Positions 9,654-19,651 of a DNA stretch of 64,000 bases are shown one piece after another; position 1 is the stretch's first letter; each line of letters begins with the position of its first letter. Origin of the DNA: Halocafeteria seosinensis (lineage: Eukaryota; Sar; Bigyra; Bicosoecida). The stretch spans positions 1 through 64,000 of the forward strand of contig LVLI01000013.1 in assembly GCA_001687465.1 (NCBI GenBank), read 5' to 3'. The notes beneath the pieces were generated by a model. The model searched no databases and was not told the DNA's origin. It worked only from the letters and a program-made list of their open reading frames with translations. The translations under genes and the position numbers were made by a program.

Positions 9654-10781
9654 CTACCACCTCCAGGGAGAATTCGTGAATGCGGACACACGCTTCACAA
9701 TACGATTCCAGTGGGCTCGTTTGCCTCTGACGGTTTTGCTAAAAAGCGGAATCCAGCGTCCAACCGTCTGTACATCTCTAGGCTTGTGTGTTATGCCTTT
9801 TTCATATACGATGAATTGATTGTACAAATGAATGTGCTTGACTTGCTGAGGAATAGTTCGCCACCATGATTCAGAAAAAAAGTCGTTTGGCAAATCACTG
9901 TACTTCCTTCCGCCCTGCCTGATCCACGCGAACATGAACCAGTCCAGTGTTTTGTGCACGAGACCAAAGGCAGTTTTTTCCAAGAATTCCTGATTTCTTA
10001 CATCTCTCCTAGGTATTCCGCCGTGTTTTCTCGACCATGACGTACCCAAGTCTTCACATACGTAAACACCTTCCGAGTGTACATGAGGTAGCATTTCACG
10101 AATTGCAGTCATTTGTTCCCTCATAGTATGTCCGCCATCATCAAGGAAAATATCGACATGAGGGTATTTTTGTCGGATTCTGGCCAAAAAGGTGGGGTCA
10201 CTGGCGTCACCGATCTCAATATTGACCCACGGCTCACTCTCGAAGACTTTAGTTGCCGGATTGATATCAATGCCGACATATGTAAATCCTGGTCCAAAGT
10301 AATCTCGCAGAAGAGGGATTTTCCCGCCGCTTTGCACACCAACCTCCATAAAGACTAAATCACTTCCTCGAAATCTATAGAAATGATTGTGGTAACCTTC
10401 AAGGTAATGAATCCATGTATCGAATCCTGGAAGTTCCGGGAAGTATGTCACATTTCCTGCAGTTTGCATATTTTTGCTAAGCCGGTACAAATAGTTGTGG
10501 AAGGGGGTAAAGGCATCAGTGGTCGCTCCAGGGATGAACTCGACATGCTCAGTGTGTTCCAAAGGGAGGACGTCCCATACATTTTTTCGAGCCGCATTAT
10601 CCCCGTTGGTTCTGAGTGTGGCCGATGGTGGCCGCTCATTACAGTCACTGCAACCCGACGGATTAGTCTGAAACGCATTCAACAGCTGTGCTGAAAAGCC
10701 GACCATTGACCCAGCTATGAAGCTGACGACAATGGCCCCAAATTGACAGACACGCAAACAGCGCTGGGAAAAGTAGACCAT
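9654..10781 (-). CDS. Membrane-anchored MycE-like SAM-dependent O-methyltransferase
   Basis: Intronless, 375 residues, with ATG at 10781 and TAG at 9654-9656. Residues 10-35 form one hydrophobic segment behind a basic N-terminus, a type II signal anchor, so the enzyme probably faces the Golgi or ER lumen. The Rossmann methyltransferase core follows: motif I VFMEVGVQSGGK, acidic loop VGIDINP, IEIGDASD, and the conserved DIFLDDGGHTMREQ with PHVHSEGVYVCEDLG. These match the mycinamicin/rhamnosyl O-methyltransferase family (MycE/CmcI-like), whose DDGGH/DDGSH site binds metal and acts on sugar hydroxyls. The HLYNQFIVYEKG end also fits. A sugar O-methylation role on cell-surface glycans is an inference. 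Neighbours with the same anchor topology (16.9-23 kb) support a glycan role. Confidence 0.8.
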   Translation of the reverse strand: MVYFSQRCLRVCQFGAIVVSFIAGSMVGFSAQLLNAFQTNPSGCSDCNERPPSATLRTNGDNAARKNVWDVLPLEHTEHVEFIPGATTDAFTPFHNYLYRLSKNMQTAGNVTYFPELPGFDTWIHYLEGYHNHFYRFRGSDLVFMEVGVQSGGKIPLLRDYFGPGFTYVGIDINPATKVFESEPWVNIEIGDASDPTFLARIRQKYPHVDIFLDDGGHTMREQMTAIREMLPHVHSEGVYVCEDLGTSWSRKHGGIPRRDVRNQEFLEKTAFGLVHKTLDWFMFAWIRQGGRKYSDLPNDFFSESWWRTIPQQVKHIHLYNQFIVYEKGITHKPRDVQTVGRWIPLFSKTVRGKRAHWNRIVKRVSAFTNSPWRW

Positions 10782-12141
10782 AATACAGGGTCAAGGGTGT
10801 AATTTATTATTCAAGTCTGTTGGTTCTCGCCTCGTTTCACTTCACTTCGAACGTCCTGCATACTGACTCCCCAGTACAATACCTTGGGCGGTGGAACGTG
10901 GTTCGGTCGTTCGTAACAATAATACGGAAGCAAGCATTCCTGGATGCCTTGAAAAAGCAGTCCAGCGTGTCAGCGGGGAAGAAACCCCGAAGTGATTACA
11001 TTGATTAGAGTGTGTGCGGTCTGGGTCGATCACCCTACTTGGGGCGGAACCTTTCCGGGTCTTCCGCGCATGACATTGAACAATTTACGCCGTTTACAGG
11101 GCTGCTCATGAAGCAGAACGTTTCCAGGCCGCGGTGGGATGGCGCCTAGGCCGCGCCCCACTCCCCCAGCCTGGGGCCCCAGGTGCGGAACTTTCGAGAG
11201 GCAAAGCACTTCTCAGCCAAGCCCATGCTTTCATCCTGTCCTGATCCATGGTACTTCTCGAAGGCATCTTGATGCCAGTCTTTCATTTTCTGGCTCCCCT
11301 CCCTTCGACACAACGGCTTCGTAAGCACGGAAAGCAATGACCCGCTGGAGCTCTCTCATGAAGTAAAAACCACCACTAAACTCAACTGGTGCGTCCATGA
11401 TAGGCAAGTGTAAAGTAAGAAATCCTGTAGTAATCTCCTGGATCTCGGTTCAAATCTGTTCCCGGCCGCTACAATTTGGCATATACTAGGGCAAATGGTA
11501 AATAAAAGAAGCTTTACGATGATGCAAAGCGTGTATCTTGTTATTTTGCATTTTGAGTTCTGGTAGATGACTTACAACACTAATACAAGCGACTTTCTGA
11601 AAAAATTGAATTCAGGCAAAATCTCCAGGACAGGACCCCCCTGTCTCGGAGAAAACGACCTAAAAACAGATTTTCCGTGACGGAATGTCTGGTCCGGGCG
11701 GTCATAACTTACGACTCATAAGGAAGCGCGGATGGCACTTCCGCTCCCGAAACTTAACGGCCGGCACAGGAACTGGGCCTCACAAGGGACGGCCTGACAA
11801 GCCGGCCAGGCTTGGCTTGGGCAAGCGACGGGGCTAAACGCCGTAATCATCAGGTTGACCCGCCCGCACCACCCGCCAGGCCTGGGCGAACACCGCACAT
11901 AGCATTTATGGGCGCGTATTGCTTCAGTATACCTCATTGAATATGTTGTATAATGCTAACTATGTTTGCTTGTAAAAGGAATTGCTGGAGGATGTCGTAT
12001 GAAGTATGCTGTATGGGGGGCTTATCACTTTGACACCGCCGCGGCCTGGGGACCATCACCTTGACCCAACCTCGTTACGGTTGCGGGACACCCCCCGGGA
12101 TGCGCTGCCCCGAGTATCCCGGGAGGCTCTCCTGTAGTATC
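10782..12141. other. Gene-poor stretch with a possible decayed coding segment
   Basis: Around 11150-11360 two different minus-strand frames each look coding-like over 40-60 codons, as expected of a frameshifted gene fragment, but I recognise no family. Bases 11690-11900 are GC-rich without an ORF of note. Several gtatcccggg-type words precede hAT-like copy 2. Confidence 0.4.
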
Positions 12142-13069
12142 CCGGGTGTTGAATCCGCGGATAAGATCCGCCACCCGCAACCAAAGGGGGCCGGCGGACG
12201 CGATCCGCAACCGCCCGCGCTGAAATGCCTGCGGTTTTGCGGATCGCGCGGATAAGGGGTCGCAGCAGCGGGATATACGGGAAAATAGGGTAATACACAA
12301 GTGCTAGTGATGTTGTTGCGTTGTTGTGGGCTTCTAGAAGGGACAGTTAGCCGTAGGATGGCCACACTAAGCCAAAAATGGCCACAAAACAAGGTGGAAG
12401 TGGCGCAGCTGCTGCAGCTGGCTCAGAAAGAAAAACGAAAAACTGCTGGAACTTGGACGAGATGGAAGTCCTCGATGTCGGCGAACGTGAGCAGGAGACA
12501 AACTAAAACAAGAGCACATAAATCGAAGAAGCGCTTCCCGGTGCTGGCGGTGGCTCAATAGAGTGGGAATTCTTCAATCGAGACGCCGTTGACGAAGTGG
12601 GTATGATAACCTGCAGTTTCCCTGTAGCTACAAGGGCAGGTACTGAAGGGGAAAGAGCTAGAGTCCTTGCGGACACAAAATCAGAATGCCCGCTCCAAGC
12701 ACAAGCAACCTGAAACGCCACTTAGAATCAGTTCACGGAGAAGTAGTACAGAAAGAAGCCCAGCCGCGAATCGACAACAAGAAAAAAGCGGCGCTCACAC
12801 GACCGCATACGAAGATATGCATGACTGAAGACACTTTTGGCGTAGACTATGACGATGATTTAGTCGATTTAGAGCCCTAGTCCGGGAACCCGAAGTTTAA
12901 GGGAATGGGGGTCATTGCTCCCCCTGTTTTTCCCCTTTGAGAAAACTACAAAAAATATAACCCAACGATCCGCGCGATCCGCAAAACCGCCCGCCGTCCG
13001 CAGGGTAAAATCGGCGGGTGATCCGCGAGTCATCCGCGGTCGGGTCGTATCCGCAAATTCAACACCCTG
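12142..13069 (+). mobile_element. Short hAT-like element with BED-finger ORF remnant, copy 2
   Basis: This copy aligns along its whole length with 5009-5925. Here both ends are visible: the left end has gggtgttgaat followed by gcggat words, and the right end has attcaacaccctg, giving terminal inverted repeats of the form cagggtgttgaat. The 23-bp subterminal inverted repeats lie at 12231-12253 and 12968-12990. Flanks tatcccgg (left) and attcccgg (right) match at six of eight bases, an imperfect target-site duplication. Coding capacity is limited to the broken BED-like region below, so mobilisation would need a transposase supplied from elsewhere. Confidence 0.78.
12541..12880 (+). pseudogene. 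Broken BED zinc-finger ORF inside hAT-like copy 2
   Basis: One frame reads SIEWEFFNRDAVDEVG and then MITCSFPV; a second frame reads STSNLKRHLESVHGE. Together they are the two halves of a BED finger (W.FF, then C, then N.K.HL...H), but they are in different frames and one of the two cysteines of the first half is missing. An acidic tail DDDLVDLEP ends at a TAG. BED fingers sit at the N-terminus of hAT transposases, so this is the relic of the N-terminal exon after loss of the catalytic part. Confidence 0.6.
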
Positions 13070-13077
13070 ATTCCCGG

Positions 13078-14730
13078 GATACCCTCACGAAACGCAGTCC
13101 AAACGCATTTTAGTACCGTACATTCTATTTTTATTTACAATACTGTATCAATATGCAGAAATTCCAACGCCGTAGAGCACCCAGGATAGAGGTGTCGGGC
13201 ATCTCCTTTGCGTGAATTCCTTTACAACGTACGTTCATCTGTGTTTCTGGGTGATGCTTTGTGGCGTCCGTCATCGGGGATACTTTGAAACGAGGTTCAG
13301 ACGACGATGGCTCTTTCCTCGGAATCCGGCTTCCAGCAAAGATATTAAAAAATCCGATATGATATTCATAATACTGATACAGGACTCCTCATAGAACATA
13401 GATAAACAGTCTTGTACCAAACCCGCTTGGAAATGTTTTTCTGGATTTGGTAGAGTTGGATACTCCTAGTCCTTCTGAGGCCGCCGAACCAGCGCGGCTG
13501 GCGAAATGAGAGTTCTGTACCACGTCTAACTTGAGACGCACCAATCTCCAAATTCAACGTTTGATTTGAATCAAACTCTAAGTAAGACAATTCCGCTGTA
13601 TGCAACATTAATGGGGAGTATTGGGGTAAGAGATACGTCCGAAATAGTATCGTAAATGAAGGCTTTCGGACAAGTATCGAGGCAAGAAACCTGGAAAGCT
13701 ATACATGCCTTCTAAGTCGAATCGACGCAGGAAAAAACTGCGGGGGCTCTTGTTCCTTCTATATTGAAATTCCTTTTGATCGCATCCATTCAAGTGAAAT
13801 TCGTCGAAGACGGATACTCCCAAAGAGTATTGTGAAATCGAAGTCTTCTACTGAAGTTCCCGTGGGAAGAAGAGGGCAGCTCTAGCCTCATGAGTCCTTT
13901 ATTTCCACAAATCACCATTACAGTTGCCTGTCGATTCTATACGTATACATAATCGGGATTGCGGTGCCCCGGATACCCTCAAACTTTGGGTCTTGAACGA
14001 AAGGCTTTGGGGCGTGTAGAGGGCCAGCAATGTTCAAAGTGGGAGATGCCTTTTGTGTGCAATGCTGGTGGGAACACTATTGGCGCTCTAAATCCTTACT
14101 TTGATTTGTGTTTCCTTTGCATGCAACTATTCATGCAGAATTCATTGTAGGTGGATACTCTAAACCAGGATGGTGAAGTTGGCAAGCGGTGGAGTGCGGG
14201 TTATCCATGCGTGTTGCTTCACTTTGGACCGCATCCAAGCTGACAAAAACGGGGACAGGAACGTAGGCATCGTAATTCCTCTACTTACAGCGAAATGGTG
14301 TGCGGGATCGTTTCCAGTATGCTCCCGCAGATAGGGTTCCGTACCGTAGTAATGAAGGTTTCATAATTAACTTGCCTTCCAGGGTGGGCTATGCCCAGTA
14401 TTCTACTCCATTTAGCTAATCTGCCGCGGCACAACTGACTGCAGCTGTCCCAGCTCGAGGCATAGTAAGCATACTGTAGTAGTTTCTTCTATCACGTAGC
14501 ATATACCATATAGCCCTCGTATGTGATATCAATGACAAAGTCCTCTGTTTTAGCGGCCCTGTCCGTTAGCATTCGCCGCACGGGCAGAACCATTGAGTCT
14601 ACTAATCCAGATAGTTACGTTGCGTTGGGGAGACACCCAAATTCCTGTGCTCCCTTAATCTTTCGGGCCGTAGGTGACTTGTCCAGGAAACTCTGCACTT
14701 CTTTTCGCGTCCATTTGAAGAAAGGGCTTG
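13078..14730. other. Gene-poor stretch
   Basis: Minus-strand ORFs at 13366-13608 and 13608-13823 are adjacent, below 81 codons each, and show no domain that I recognise. Nothing else of note is visible. Confidence 0.4.
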
Positions 14731-14734
14731 TACT

Positions 14735-15223
14735 GAAATTTTGTCCAAACCGTTCAGAGTTAGAATTGTCTTTGCCTTGTTTGCATCTGAGACGGCGACG
14801 AGGACGTTAAATTGTCCACGTGTGTTACGCGAGTGGGTAGCTAAAAAACGCAGATAATCTTTGTTTTTTCTTTTGTCGAAGTCAACTTTATCGGCTTGGT
14901 CCATTATCACGAGAGAATTTTAAGGAAGCCAGTCTTTTAGTAACTCTTGTTCTGGAATGCCCAGCTCCTTGTGAACATCATCTTTGATCTCCCAGCTCGT
15001 GTGCTCTCATGTCGGTAACAAACGTACGCAAAGCAGTCAGACGAGTTTCGTCTACGCATCCTGGCAAACTATCGTATTCGAGTAGCTTGTGGGCTTTCAT
15101 CTCCACCAGGTAGCAGCACCAATTATCTCTTCGGTTCACCGGCAGTAGTATTCTATCGATCTCACTTAGCTTCTTATTTTTGATCCATGGTACGTTGTCG
15201 AGGTCATACTTTAGCTGATCGAG
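14735..15223 (-). pseudogene. Ulp1-like protease and ATPase-like remnants
   Basis: On the minus strand, 15223-14980 translates to YDLDNVPWIKNKKLSEIDRI followed by LLPVNRRDNWCCYLVEM and LLEYDSLPG. This fits the Ulp1/C48 cysteine peptidase pattern (I.IP.N...HW.L.......I..YDSL), although the catalytic His position is occupied by Asn. The frame then breaks, and 14920-14735 codes VIMDQADKVDF and FLATHSRNTRGQFNVLVAVSD, which looks like a Walker-B strand and sensor strand of a P-loop ATPase. Such Ulp1 domains commonly accompany MULE and related transposons in protists and plants. Frames are interrupted and no complete gene can be assembled. Confidence 0.45.
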
Positions 15224-15406
15224 TCATCTACCCGCTGTGAACAGCGGGACTAGGCATAGAAAGCAGGTATCAGGAATCCATGCCGACGCGAGAACGCAGT
15301 TCTCGAAGTACCGAACGGACTTTAACGAACGCAGTATGACAAACCCACCCACCCACCGGGAGTCTCGTTCGATTTCCGCAAGTCAATTGAGCTGTAACGC
15401 AGTTTG

Positions 15407-15745
15407 GATGATGGAGCGAAATGGTAATATCAGCTGCATCAGCATCTGTTTGAAAGCATAAGCATCCGGGCTCCAAGCCCGGAGATCTTTGCGCCCGGAT
15501 GGGTGTGGGAGGTGGGACAGTGTCCCTAGTGTATTTCTGACCGGACCGTCTTAAAGCTATAACGAAGATCGGATGATAGAGAGAAATGTTATCGGCTGCA
15601 TCAGCGTCTAGGTGGTTGTTTGTTGACCGGGCTCCAAGCCCGGAGATCCGGGCGCTAAGCCCGTGGGATGGGAGTGGGTGGGAGTGGGAGTGGGAGTGGG
15701 AGGTGGGACAGTGCCCCCCAGTGTGTTTCTGACAGGACCGTCTGG
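15407..15745. repeat. Two-copy tandem repeat with conserved hairpin and (GTGGGA)-rich tract
   Basis: Units at about 15407-15555 and 15571-15745 share, in the same order, a gctgcatcagc word, the 17-base hairpin ccgggctccaagcccgg (15466-15482 and 15627-15643), a ggtgggacagtg word and a gaccgtct end. Unit 2 is longer because of a gtggga-type microsatellite at about 15664-15705. The unit looks non-coding and may be a satellite or the remains of a small element. Confidence 0.75.
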
Positions 15746-16894
15746 ACTAAAGTCCATCCGGAACAGGCGAAACAGAAAAGCGTAACCACTACCATCACTA
15801 GAAACATGTTATTGGCAATACTTCCCGGAAGAGATGATAGCGGGAACAAGTGCGAATATCTACTTTGTACGCACCAAAACGATGCTCATGCTTGTGATCC
15901 AGTGACTGTCCTCAGTGGTGGGCACGAGAGACTGGCCTTGCCCTTGAGTGACACCGCTTCCTTAAAAGAAAAACGAAGTGCTGCTTCTGTGCATTGAATC
16001 CTTGTCTCACAGAGCCCTTGTCCACCATCCGGGTTGTAAATAAGAGACGAAAGCCTAATCAACAAGTTGTACTGCTTAGCAAGAAGACGGAAATAATACC
16101 AAGAAGCCGCCACCAACACTTCATCCTACCGGTCCTGGCGTCGGCAGCGCTGTGGCAGGCTCAGGGTCTTCACCTGTCAGACTGAGCCTTGACGGTACCC
16201 CTGACATCGTGGCGCAGGCATGGCTCCTCCTCCGGCGCCTCCTGAGCAAAACCAGTGTTGTGTTCCCTCACGGCGCATGTCAGCAAGGCTGCAGGAACAG
16301 CGGGCCCGTCGCTGCTTAACACGGGCGCATACCGCTCCTCGTTAAGCGGATGCGGGTGACTCCCCAGCCGGTGGGCTATCTGTCACATATGTGTGTGTGA
16401 GCCACCAACTGAAGGACATAGAATTTAGCGGCATCTTGTGAATATACGCAATTCCCCAGAATCATTGGATACCGTCATAAGCCGGCAGACCGAGTCCGAG
16501 GGGGCGAATTTCACAAATTCCCGATTCGTTTGATAAGGGCAGATCTGTCGTCGTGGCCTCCATGGATTTTTAGCATTATTCTGGTGTGCAGAGGTTCTCC
16601 AGGAAGTTTGCTTCAAGTGGTAATTAAGCATCCTATGATATGCATATATTTGCACTGGGGAGAATGTGGGCAAATGAATGTTAGCTATCTATATTATATA
16701 CATACGGCTCAACTCCGTGGTTCAGTTCTACGAGGCAGAGAATTGGAGGGGTTGACAAGAGTATGTATCAACCAAATTTCTTGAAGAACTGCCCTTTCTC
16801 CATTGAACCTACGGCAAATTAGTGCAGTACGCTATGTACTAACTTCCCCTAGAGTCCGGGTGTGCTTTCTTAGCTACGTCCACGTCGGTCTTTC
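15746..16894. other. Gene-poor stretch
   Basis: I see no supported gene. A GC-rich segment at about 16110-16390 has one short plus-strand ORF from 16219 rich in Pro, Arg and Ala, without a recognised domain. The minus-strand glycosyltransferase-like gene follows directly. Confidence 0.45.
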
Positions 16895-17923
16895 TCAAAT
16901 GTTGTCAGATGAACATTGTGTCCGCTGTCCCTCGATACGGCGTAAGATACGTTGCGTTACACACCGGCGGTAGGACCGGTAGCAGGCTGTAGAATTAGTA
17001 CTGAGAGAAACGTGAGCAACCATCATTGTAGAGGGATGGAACCTTGAAAGAGCCGTAATGCCACGTTTGCGAAATGATTCCTTCCACATCTGTTCGGACT
17101 TTACATAGTCCGAATTAATCAGCGCTGAGTCACATAGCACTTCAAAGAACGCAGATGCAGCTCTTAAGGTCTTGAACACGAGGAACTTGTCATTTATTCC
17201 ACCAAAAGCCCTGCACGCAGGTACCAAAGCTTCAAACGACTTGTTTGAATACACTGGATGTCGACTGAAAAACACATTGTCGCTTCTGGTCCGGACGTAC
17301 ATGGAATAATTCCCATGACGCTTAGCCTCCTGAAACCCCTGAAGCATGTTGTGATACATCATTATGTTACGCGTCCATAAACCCGTGTTGGGGTTCTTCA
17401 ACGGAGTAGTCTCTCTTAAGTTGTACAATTTGCGTAACTCTGTGAAAGAAGGAGCAATTTCTGCTTTAAGTTGCATTATCTGCGCCCCTGAGTTTACGAC
17501 TTGTTTTCTCAGTTGCTCCTTGGTGCTCTCAAGACGGCTATGAGCGTTTGCTGCATCCCATGCTGCTTTATCAACCTTTCTCAGCAAGTCCACAGTTGTT
17601 TGTTTTTGTAAAATTGCAAAAACGTCGACACAAAATCCAGCTTGAACCTGAGGGGAAATGACGTGTTCCGCCAAGGAATTGATGGACGCGTTCAGAAGTC
17701 TTGTCTCCAAACCGCTGACAATGATGGCAATGCTCTTCTTATCGCTTCTGATACTGCACGGGTGTACAGTACCAGTGGTAGAGCTCTTTCTTTGCGCATT
17801 CTCATGAGGAAAGTCGGCCATCGTGTGTATACTGCTCTGTGCAACCAGGGGCTTGGAAAGATATGCCACGCTGGCGGCCCCAACGCAACAAAGTAGCACT
17901 GAAAATAGCGTTCTGTAATCCAT
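16895..17923 (-). CDS. Type II membrane glycosyltransferase-like protein
   Basis: Intronless, 342 residues, ATG at 17923. Residues 5-25 (LFSVLLCCVGAASVAYL) form a single N-terminal anchor. The lumenal part starts with KSIAIIVSGLETRLL and contains VFAILQKQ. The most telling stretch is MMYHNMLQGFQEAKRHG followed by YSMYVRTRSDNVFF. The YxxxxRxRxDxxF pattern with preceding alternating helix and strand is typical of a large set of poorly characterised GT-A-like glycosyltransferases in algae and protists, where the RSD/RPD aspartate stands in for the DXD metal site. Several NxS/T sites agree with lumenal exposure. Donor and acceptor sugars cannot be read from sequence. It could be inactive, but the motifs look intact. 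Confidence 0.6.
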   Translation of the reverse strand: MDYRTLFSVLLCCVGAASVAYLSKPLVAQSSIHTMADFPHENAQRKSSTTGTVHPCSIRSDKKSIAIIVSGLETRLLNASINSLAEHVISPQVQAGFCVDVFAILQKQTTVDLLRKVDKAAWDAANAHSRLESTKEQLRKQVVNSGAQIMQLKAEIAPSFTELRKLYNLRETTPLKNPNTGLWTRNIMMYHNMLQGFQEAKRHGNYSMYVRTRSDNVFFSRHPVYSNKSFEALVPACRAFGGINDKFLVFKTLRAASAFFEVLCDSALINSDYVKSEQMWKESFRKRGITALSRFHPSTMMVAHVSLSTNSTACYRSYRRCVTQRILRRIEGQRTQCSSDNI

Positions 17924-19651
17924 CTTTAGCTAGGTCAACCTTAAACGAGTGCTTTTTGCCTGGGTTCATGGAGGAAGTGGCCAGTGGCACTTTCCACTTG
18001 GAATTACCGGCCCAATCGTACTACACCGTACAGCTCGGTACTGTATCTGAAAACGTGACGCCAGCAGCGAGACAATAAAGGTCTTCCAAACATTTATAAT
18101 ACTATTGTGGTGAGACAGGTAAAAATTGGTTCTAAGGGTCGGCGATCGAAAGCCCAGCTGTCCGCCGGGAAGTTTCCGGGCACACTTCCCGGCACAAACG
18201 TGAACTTGACGCCACCCGCATAAGCAGATTGATATTCCGTAAACTGTAGTGCTAGTTTACAGACTTGATAGCAAGGGAAAAAAGGGCCTACGATACGACG
18301 TCTCCACACGGGGTTTTGGCCATCCGGTGAATGCTGTGGAGACGGATCGATCGAACGAACGGCTGCACCACGCACTGGGATGCGATAAAGAAGGGAACAC
18401 CATGTAAAGGACATGACAAAATATCAGTGGAACGAGGGAGATGCGGAACTTTTGGAAGCTGATGATGGCCTCTTCCATTAGAAAATTAGTTCCCCAGGGA
18501 AACTCTTCGATCCAATGCTGAAAGATACATGTGCGGCTGGGTCTTTGAAGGAGTTGTTTCACAGCAGGATACACAAGAATACCCTACGCTACTCATGGAC
18601 ACTTGACACTCTTCACCCTGCTAGGTAACTCTGAATACGGTTCTGAGTTGTTCAAATACTCGTAACAATCCGGCTCTTATTCAGTTGGACGGATCGGACT
18701 TTAATATCCAGACGACATCTGCATCCAACGCAAACACAGGATTGGTCTTTCAAACGACCAGAAGACAACAGTTTGCACTCGTACCAGTCCTGCCGTGCCG
18801 CGTAGCCTGTTGGTTAGGATTGGCGGCTTTGCTTCTCAACGTATTACCTCAGACGTTTTTTTTTGCTGATGCCAGTAAAGGCTGGCAAGCAAGGATTCAA
18901 TATCTCAACCCTTGCTGGTACAACAGTAGAATTTGCTCTGCGAAAATTCCTGAATGGCGTACCCAAGTAACATTCCAATTTTGGATTTGCAACCCTTGGG
19001 AGATGAGGAACCTTCAGAAATTGATAATGGACAAACTACAGTATGACAAGGTGAGAATGCTGGAACGATACCGGGTAAGATACACTCCTCACGGCCTAGA
19101 GTAGCATCAGAATAAATTTCTTCCGGTAGGTACATACACACATCGTGTAGATGTACGTGTACCGTATTCCTTCATGAAACCGATGAAATGTGACCACTGA
19201 CGGTCCGCTGAATTGAGACTGGTGGACTATAGCAGAACCTTAGCGATCCCGTTATAACTCATAATCTTGCAAAATCATTGTTTTGAAGGTATTAGCTTAG
19301 TTTCGAGGGCATTGGGCACCAATTTGTGGTGTATTGACCCAGGTATGTACAACTTTGAAGTTCAAGTTGGCAACGGGACATAATGTCACACATTCTGGTG
19401 ATATAAGGGGAACAGTCACCGCTACACCCATGATACTGTTCAAGTAAAGTGTGTTTGGTGCTACTCTCACTATGCAGTTATGTAGATCTAGAGCCTCAAA
19501 ACCCTGAAGTCGGAGGCTTGTTTGTAGGACACCCGATTCACACCATGTGGTCAAACTCATGACTTCCAAAGTATTGTAAGCACCACTATTTCTTCATGAA
19601 GGAGATGCAGTTCTATCTAAGGAAGAAATTAATACATGCCATCATATCTCA
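17924..19651. other. Intergenic region with one possible small membrane-protein exon
   Basis: A plus-strand frame at 18685-19104 (139 codons) begins with a non-ATG codon after a CAG, so it could be an internal exon. It has one strongly hydrophobic segment (CWLGLAALLLNVL) and then a Trp- and Cys-containing stretch, like the anchored proteins around it. I see no family match and no convincing start. Minus-strand ORFs at 18094-18574 and 19297-19569 are unsupported. Confidence 0.35.

Noticed and set aside
11450-11485. ggttcaaatc word resembling a tRNA T loop
   Set aside because: The bases flanking the loop do not pair as a T stem and no other tRNA arms are found.
13366-13823. Two adjacent minus-strand ORFs
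   Set aside because: Short, separated by a stop, and without any motif; the adjacency is not evidence of a gene.
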